Shown here: in pieces, positions 1 to 6,038 of the stretch
How positions within the stretch are numbered: position 1 is the stretch's first letter
Layout of the letters: every line of letters starts with the position of its first letter
Origin: Verrucomicrobiales bacterium
GTDB lineage: Bacteria; Verrucomicrobiota; Verrucomicrobiia; Limisphaerales; Palsa-1400
Direction of reading: 5' to 3'
Assembly (NCBI GenBank): GCA_028293405.1
Contig: JAQGOW010000380.1
Location: 1 to 6,038, forward strand
DNA length: 6,038 bases
Notes under the pieces: generated by a model
The model's input: only the letters and a program-made list of their open reading frames with translations
What the model was told of the DNA's origin: nothing
Database searches by the model: none
Position numbers and translations under genes: made by a program

Positions 1-1541
<1,541 letters not shown>

Positions 1542-1630
1542 ATGACTTTGATAAGGATAGAGTACGGCGAGCGTTTGGCAAATTCCGCTGCACGATTGCA
1601 AAGACGAAGTCGCGCTTCTATGCTCGTGGG
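1542..1630. promoter_or_regulatory. Divergent intergenic region with putative promoters of both genes
   Basis: These 89 bp separate the starts of the ClpX-like gene (minus) and the response regulator (plus), so both promoters should lie in or just beyond them. No strong promoter is visible by eye. On the minus strand, TTGCCA followed 15 bp later by TATCCT is a weak sigma-70-like pair that would give almost no leader before the ATG. On the plus strand, TGGCAA at 1576-1581 followed by CTGCA at 1588-1592 resembles a sigma-54 -24/-12 element, but the spacing is one base too long. Neither gene has a convincing Shine-Dalgarno sequence. The promoter role rests on gene geometry only. Confidence 0.35.
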
Positions 1631-3073
1631 GTGGATAAACTGCTGTTAATCGACGACGAAGTGGACGTGCAATACTCGTTTCGCCGCATTTTCGACGGCG
1701 CGAACATCGACCTGTCCACGGCCACCAGCGGCGAAGAAGGGCTCAAGCTCATTCCGAAGCTTAAGCCGGACCTGGTGATCATGGACGTTCGCATGGGGGG
1801 AATCAGTGGATTGGAAACGTTGCGGCGTCTGCGGCAGTTCAACTCCAAGCAAATGGTCATCATGATGACCGCTTACGGCAGCACCCAAACGGCGATCGAA
1901 GCGATGAAGCTCGGCGCCTACGATTACCTCCTAAAGCCGTTTGATGTACCGAAACTGAAGCAGCTTGTGTTGGATGCGCTTAAGGCGGCGCGCGATATGA
2001 AGCAGGTTGTCTCGTATCAACCGTTGCTGGAATCGGAAGATTACGATTTGGGGATTATCGGACGAAGCGAGCCGATGCAGAACGTTTTCAAGCTCATCGG
2101 GCAACTGGCCGCGAGCGATGCCACGGCGCTTATCACCGGCGAAAGCGGCACCGGAAAAGAACTCGTCGCGCGGGCAATTTACAATCACAGCAAGCGCGGC
2201 GATAAAGCATTCCTCGCGATCAATTGCGCAGCAATTCCAGATACGTTATTGGAAAGCGAATTGTTTGGTTACGAGAAAGGCGCGTTTACGGGCGCGGCTT
2301 CGCAACGCATCGGCAAGTTTGAACAATGTAACGGCGGAACGATTTTTCTCGATGAAATCGGCGACATGACGCTCCCGACGCAGGCGAAGATTTTGCGCGT
2401 GTTGCAGAATGGCACCTTCGAACGCGTCGGTGGCAATCAACCCATTCGCGTCGACGTCCGGGTGATTGCGGCGACGCATCAACCGCTGGAAAAAGCCGTC
2501 GAAGCGCGCACGTTTCGGGAAGATTTATTTTACCGGTTGAATGTGGTGCGCGTGAGCATCCCTCCTTTGCGCGAGCGTCCGGACGACATTCCCCTGCTTG
2601 TCAGTTATTTCCTCAAAAAATTCGCTACTGAGCAAAACGGCAGTCCAAAGGCGATTTCAGAAAAAACTCTCAAACTACTGCAGGAATTCAAGTGGCCGGG
2701 AAATGTTCGCGAACTGGAAAACGTCATCGAACGCGCAACGGTTGTTTCCAAAGGCGAAGCGATTTTGCCGAGTGACTTACCCTCTGAGATTTCGAAGAGC
2801 CACTTTCCAGCAGCCGCGCAGCCTACCACGCCGTCAGTCGCATCCGCGGGTTCGGCTGACTTTGCGACAATCAGCAGAACGTTGTTCAACTGGGCTCGTG
2901 ACAACAGCAAACTTAAAGTGCTTCCGGCAATCGAGCGCGAGTTGATCATTCAGGCACTTCTCGAGACCAAAGGCAACCAAGTGCAGGCTGCGAAAATTTT
3001 GGGAATCACTCGAGCCACACTCCGCAAACGCATCGAGAAGTTTCAAATCAAACAAGAGATCGCTGTAACTTAA
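1631..3073 (+). CDS. NtrC-family sigma-54-dependent response regulator
   Basis: This complete 480-residue protein is a cytoplasmic two-component transcription activator that should drive sigma-54 promoters when phosphorylated. Receiver domain (about 1-120): acidic pair D8/D9, phospho-acceptor D52 in VIMDVR, T80 and K102 in the LLKPF motif. Central AAA+ domain (about 141-375): Walker A GESGTGKE (170-177), intact sigma-54-contacting GAFTGA loop (217-222), Walker B GTIFLDE (236-242), FREDLFYRL with candidate arginine fingers R296 and R302, and WPGNVREL with sensor 2 R360. A Pro/Ala/Ser-rich linker (about 383-410) leads to a Fis-type helix-turn-helix (about 432-473, [16 protein letters not shown]). 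The length is typical of NtrC. The start is GTG 1631: it places the receiver exactly at [10 protein letters not shown], and no in-frame ATG lies upstream. Stop is TAA 3071-3073. No histidine kinase is adjacent in the window, so the signal and regulon are unknown. The family is certain; an ntrC orthologue call is not supported. Confidence 0.95.
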   Translation: MDKLLLIDDEVDVQYSFRRIFDGANIDLSTATSGEEGLKLIPKLKPDLVIMDVRMGGISGLETLRRLRQFNSKQMVIMMTAYGSTQTAIEAMKLGAYDYLLKPFDVPKLKQLVLDALKAARDMKQVVSYQPLLESEDYDLGIIGRSEPMQNVFKLIGQLAASDATALITGESGTGKELVARAIYNHSKRGDKAFLAINCAAIPDTLLESELFGYEKGAFTGAASQRIGKFEQCNGGTIFLDEIGDMTLPTQAKILRVLQNGTFERVGGNQPIRVDVRVIAATHQPLEKAVEARTFREDLFYRLNVVRVSIPPLRERPDDIPLLVSYFLKKFATEQNGSPKAISEKTLKLLQEFKWPGNVRELENVIERATVVSKGEAILPSDLPSEISKSHFPAAAQPTTPSVASAGSADFATISRTLFNWARDNSKLKVLPAIERELIIQALLETKGNQVQAAKILGITRATLRKRIEKFQIKQEIAVT

Positions 3074-3084
3074 TTCAAAAGCAA

Positions 3085-3111
3085 AGAACCCAAGAAATGT
3101 TCCTGGGTTCT
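3085..3111. terminator. Hairpin terminator between convergent genes
   Basis: An 8-bp perfect stem pairs AGAACCCA (3085-3092) with TGGGTTCT (3104-3111). Three further inner pairs around one A-C mismatch leave a tiny loop. It sits in the 60-bp gap between the regulator stop (3073) and the stop of the minus-strand gene (3134). Read on the minus strand, the stem is followed by a T-rich run (TTGCTTTTG, 3084-3076), so it looks like an intrinsic terminator for the large gene. On the plus strand the nearest T run comes about 10-18 bases after the stem, so termination of the regulator transcript there would be weaker. Confidence 0.65.
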
Positions 3112-3133
3112 CGGCGTATGATTTCGTTTTTGG

Positions 3134-6038
3134 TTACTGAACCTTCACGCGGTAGAACCGCATTGCATTAGCGGGATTCGGGTCAGCGAATTGCAGTGGC
3201 TGGCCTGTGCCGGGTACGTTAGTCCCAATCGTCGACCAACTTCCGCCGAACAACGTCGAGCTAGATTCGATCGTATATTGCTTACCAAACACTGAAGGCC
3301 ACATCAACGCACTGCGCGGGGCGCCGCCAAGACAGGTGACGTTCAGGTAGGATCCGGCACCCAACGGATTGGTGCCTGCTTTGAACTCGGCAAAGTTCGA
3401 ATGACCGTCGCCATCTGGATCGAGATTCGCACCCGAGAGCAGATTGGAAACTGAACCAAACCAGCGCAAGCGCCACGAGTCGGGGATACCGTCACCCCAG
3501 CTTGAAGTGGAGCGATTGGCGGTGGTGATCAACGCGTCCTGCATAGTTAATGGGAACAAACCGATGCCGTTGGGCGAGACGCTCAGGTGGCTGAAATGCA
3601 CGATCCACGCGGAACTTGCCGTGGCGTTTGTCGGCAACGTCACGGTCAAAGTGCCGAGGACGTTTGTTCCACTGACGCCGGCTGCTCCGGAGTTCAGCCA
3701 TGCACCCGCGAAATTGTTTGGTTCGTGCGAATCGCTGACCGTTGGGGCTCCGAGACCGGCGGCTGGAGTGAACGAAACAGGCACTGAAATGACAGGCGAG
3801 CCATCCAGCGACTGCACTTCAACATTCATCGCCATGACGCGAATCGGAAGATTTCCAACAATCGAAGCACGAACAGGCACCTGGACGGATGCTCCCGGCG
3901 CACCGACGATATCGTCAGGTGCGACGTTGACAAAACGGGGGCCGCTCGCGATGTGCGGAGCTACTCGAGATTGCGATTGGATCGAAGGTTGTGCACCGCC
4001 ACTAGCCACGTTCGGCACCACAACTGCATTCAAAGCACCATTGGACCAATACCGTGCATACCACACCAGCGACGGGTCGAGCGATCGGCGATAGGTCACA
4101 TAGATGTCACTAACATCGAGAACCTTATCGCCGAATTGAATATTGTTGATTAGGGTATCATTGCCATCGAGGACGCCGTTGTAGGTGCCGTCCGAAGAGT
4201 CCATGCAATCGAAAAAGTCACTGCCTTCCGGGGGACGATTGAGGCCATAGACAACGCCTTGGAACAAATCACTGATATCGCTGTTCACGAGGTTGGTGTC
4301 ACCGAAATCACCCGCATTGAACCAGCGGAACGGAACACAGTCGCCAACGAGGTATTGTCGCGAGCCGACGGTAACGTTCTTAACGGCGTTAATAGCGCCG
4401 TTGCCAAGCGAACCATTTGTTGGAGCTAAAATAAATGTCGGTTCAGCAATTCCATCAGCGGTGCCGGAAGGCCGCCCAAGCTGAATTTGGTATTGCTGAC
4501 CGTTTGCCGCGGCGGGCGGAACGATAAAGGAATACCCACCGACTATGATTTTTCCACCACCGCCTGGGAACAGATTATTATGTGCCTGTGAGTAGGTGAT
4601 CAAAGTCTGCTTGGAAGCATCGTACAGGTTTGTCTTTCCAAAACGTTCAAACCAGCCAACGCCTAGCAGATTCTCACTCGTATTGGTGATGATCAAGTTA
4701 GTCAACTGCGTACCATTGAACATCGCCGGCGGGATGACAAAGTATTCCGGCGGTTTCGTGCCTGGGATCAAACCCAGGAGCATGGATTTGAAGTCATACG
4801 CATTTGGAATAGGAGCGGGACTGCCAAGAATATTCGTTACAGTGACATTGAATTGAAGCGAGTAGATTGTTTCTCCAGGTAGCAATGTCAGAGTCACCGG
4901 CGCATAGAATTTCTGACCGGCGGCCGCGACGAAATCGCTTGAAGCTTCTCCATTCTGAAACCCAAACGTAATTTTGTTGGCATTGAAATTTGTGACGGAG
5001 AACACTTTCGTGACGACCTGGCTTGGCAGAAAGTTGTTAAGGTAGCCACGCACTTTAATTGTCGTGTTGGTCACGATGGGCAGCGAAATCTTTTGTCCAC
5101 TGCTCACCGGCCCAATACTGCTGCCGACATTGCCGTTCGTAGGATCCGATCCATCGATAGTATAATAAAGAGCTGCGTTCGTGGTAATTTCCTGGAAGCT
5201 GAACGATGCAGCGTTATCCCCGCTGAAGCTTGGGTTGGCGACCTGGAATTGGTAGCGATTGGTGACGATGCTGCTGGGGCGACGGCCTGAAGCCATGCCG
5301 ATTGATTTGATCGTAATGTCCGAGAAGATTGGGGTGATGCTTGGCGCGGTTTCATCAGCCGATAAGCCGTCGCCGCGATAAATCGTCGGTGAGGTGCCGG
5401 TCTGCGGATTCGGCGCCGGGATTGTGTCTTCGAACGAATTCGCCGGAGTTGCGCCATAGGTGATGAACGTTTGTGTGCCCACCTGTGCCTTAATGGCAAT
5501 GACGGTTGGATTGTTAAACACTGCCTGAGCGATGTTGTTGAACACGGAAAGGTATTCTCCTTTATCTTGACTGAATTCGAAGGAAACAAACCCGACCACC
5601 GGCTCCGGAACGGGAGGTTGGGGCGCGCTTGTTTGGAGTCGGCGCAACGCGTTGCCCGCCCGGTCAACGACGTAAAATCCACTGTTCAACACATCGGAAC
5701 AAAGGCCAATTGGGGCGTTGAATTTCGCAGTCGCTGGCGAGCCATCAACTTGACCAGCTTGTCCAGCGACGCCGGCGGCTGTTTCGAGTGACCAGGTTTG
5801 CAAGTCGTTGTTGAAATACAAACGACGCACCGTGTTATTGCCGGTATCAGAAATCAGTAAACCGGTCGCCGTACTGACCCAAAGTAAGCCGCTCGGCAAA
5901 CTGAGACGGCCATCCGTGGCGATCAACGCATCGTTGGTGCCGGGTGTTCCCATCGCACCAGCTATCACAGTCGAAACTTTATTGCTGTCGACCCTCACAA
6001 TGACGTGGTCGCGAGTATCAGCAACCCAGAGGTCGCCG
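3134..6038 (-). CDS. Large exported multidomain protein: NHL repeats, CHB_HEX/FN3-like, cohesin/dockerin-like, Ca-hinge (partial, N-terminus beyond window)
   Basis: Stop TAA is at 3136-3134. The frame stays open through the right edge, giving about 967 visible residues. A GTG at 5998 is in frame, but the 13 codons before it (GDLWVADTRDHVI) already form part of an NHL blade, so the real start and any signal peptide lie outside. Residues below count from that GTG: NHL-type beta-propeller repeats (to about 121, e.g. ISDTGNNTVRRL, DGSPATAKFNAPIGL); an unassigned region (about 130-245); a chitobiase C-terminal/FN3-like sandwich (about 251-335, YYTIDGSDPT); a cohesin-like beta region (about 342-525); a dockerin-like Asp/Asn-rich region (about 557-640); a second cohesin-like region (about 688-826); a calcium-site hinge (about 835-879, DGIPDSW then DPDGDG); and a C-terminal beta module (about 884-954, ending FYRVKVQ). 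These architectures are typically extracytoplasmic. Binding of glycans or other proteins at the cell surface is plausible, but no catalytic domain is visible. Cohesin- and dockerin-like labels are low confidence; NHL, CHB_HEX and hinge are firmer. Confidence 0.88.
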   Translation of the reverse strand, partial: GDLWVADTRDHVIVRVDSNKVSTVIAGAMGTPGTNDALIATDGRLSLPSGLLWVSTATGLLISDTGNNTVRRLYFNNDLQTWSLETAAGVAGQAGQVDGSPATAKFNAPIGLCSDVLNSGFYVVDRAGNALRRLQTSAPQPPVPEPVVGFVSFEFSQDKGEYLSVFNNIAQAVFNNPTVIAIKAQVGTQTFITYGATPANSFEDTIPAPNPQTGTSPTIYRGDGLSADETAPSITPIFSDITIKSIGMASGRRPSSIVTNRYQFQVANPSFSGDNAASFSFQEITTNAALYYTIDGSDPTNGNVGSSIGPVSSGQKISLPIVTNTTIKVRGYLNNFLPSQVVTKVFSVTNFNANKITFGFQNGEASSDFVAAAGQKFYAPVTLTLLPGETIYSLQFNVTVTNILGSPAPIPNAYDFKSMLLGLIPGTKPPEYFVIPPAMFNGTQLTNLIITNTSENLLGVGWFERFGKTNLYDASKQTLITYSQAHNNLFPGGGGKIIVGGYSFIVPPAAANGQQYQIQLGRPSGTADGIAEPTFILAPTNGSLGNGAINAVKNVTVGSRQYLVGDCVPFRWFNAGDFGDTNLVNSDISDLFQGVVYGLNRPPEGSDFFDCMDSSDGTYNGVLDGNDTLINNIQFGDKVLDVSDIYVTYRRSLDPSLVWYARYWSNGALNAVVVPNVASGGAQPSIQSQSRVAPHIASGPRFVNVAPDDIVGAPGASVQVPVRASIVGNLPIRVMAMNVEVQSLDGSPVISVPVSFTPAAGLGAPTVSDSHEPNNFAGAWLNSGAAGVSGTNVLGTLTVTLPTNATASSAWIVHFSHLSVSPNGIGLFPLTMQDALITTANRSTSSWGDGIPDSWRLRWFGSVSNLLSGANLDPDGDGHSNFAEFKAGTNPLGAGSYLNVTCLGGAPRSALMWPSVFGKQYTIESSSTLFGGSWSTIGTNVPGTGQPLQFADPNPANAMRFYRVKVQ
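3362..3505 (-). other. Calcium-site hinge (thrombospondin-3/EF-hand-like) near the C-terminus
   Basis: Encoded residues about 832-879 read GDGIPDSW, a short aromatic segment RLRWFGS, then NLDPDGDGHSN and EFKAGTNP. The two Asp/Gly/Asn clusters look like paired calcium-binding loops. This block followed by about 70 residues of beta-rich sequence is, from general knowledge, a recurring C-terminal tail of large exported verrucomicrobial proteins. It is the strongest taxonomic clue in the window. Confidence 0.7.
5636..6037 (-). other. NHL beta-propeller repeat region inside the large protein
   Basis: At least three NHL-type blades are readable on the minus strand: GDLWVADTRDHVIVRV with VIAG at the window edge, then LPSGLLW...LLISDTGNNTVRRL, then FNAPIGL...GFYVVDRAGNALRRL. 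Each has the family pattern of a Pro-Gly turn, a hydrophobic strand, then D-x-x-x-N/H-x-(V/L)-x-R. A propeller needs about five to seven blades, so several more should lie beyond position 6038. NHL propellers are usually interaction platforms; a ligand cannot be inferred here. Confidence 0.75.

Noticed and set aside
1576..1592. Possible sigma-54 promoter on the plus strand ahead of the regulator
   Set aside because: The GG-to-GC spacing is one base longer than sigma-54 tolerates well and the -12 half is CTGCA rather than TTGCA. It is mentioned only as a weak lead.
3134..3200. PEP-CTERM or LPXTG sorting signal at the end of the large protein
   Set aside because: The C-terminus ends in FYRVKVQ with no hydrophobic transmembrane stretch and no basic tail.
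3444..4094. 216-residue open frame on the plus strand
   Set aside because: It lies wholly antisense to the large minus-strand gene and shows no recognisable domain, while the minus frame has clear domains through the same region.
5104..5682. 192-residue minus-strand open frame
   Set aside because: It is a different frame inside the large gene with Arg/Ser-rich low-quality sequence. The main frame carries the CHB_HEX-like motif YYTIDGSDPT here.

Overview
This window carries three protein-coding genes arranged minus, plus, minus. No RNA gene, insertion sequence, CRISPR array or attachment site was seen. Nearly all of it is coding: the only gaps are 89 bp between the first two gene starts and 60 bp between the last two gene ends. 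Two of the three genes run off an edge of the window.

Organism: most likely a member of Verrucomicrobiota, perhaps Limisphaerales or a Pedosphaera-like lineage. This rests on protein style, not on a marker gene. The large minus-strand protein ends in a 'GDGIPDSW...NLDPDGDG...GTNP' calcium-site hinge. A short beta-rich C-terminal module follows ('YTIESSST...GSW...FYRVKV'). As I recall, this arrangement is very common in exported verrucomicrobial proteins. The DNA is moderately GC-rich, with no compositional break that stands out by eye.

Layout: (1) Positions 1-1541, minus strand, hold most of a divergent ClpX-type AAA+ unfoldase. It lacks the zinc-binding domain and has a remodelled second pore loop. 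It keeps an IGF tripeptide where ClpX docks on ClpP. Its C-terminal extension looks like a second, degenerate copy of the AAA+ small domain. The C-terminus lies beyond position 1. (2) Positions 1631-3073, plus strand, hold a complete NtrC-family response regulator (receiver, sigma-54-activating AAA+ and Fis-type HTH) with all key motifs intact. No partner kinase is in the window. (3) Positions 3134-6038, minus strand, hold a very large, probably exported multidomain protein. In order it has NHL beta-propeller repeats, an unassigned region, a chitobiase/FN3-like beta-sandwich, cohesin-like and dockerin-like regions, a calcium hinge and the C-terminal module. Its true start lies beyond position 6038.

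How the genes relate: genes 1 and 2 diverge from a short shared upstream region, so they could be co-regulated. Genes 2 and 3 converge on one hairpin at 3085-3111. Nothing ties the large protein functionally to the other two. The most notable element is the unusual ClpX-like unfoldase. I did not find a clear-cut new multi-gene system.
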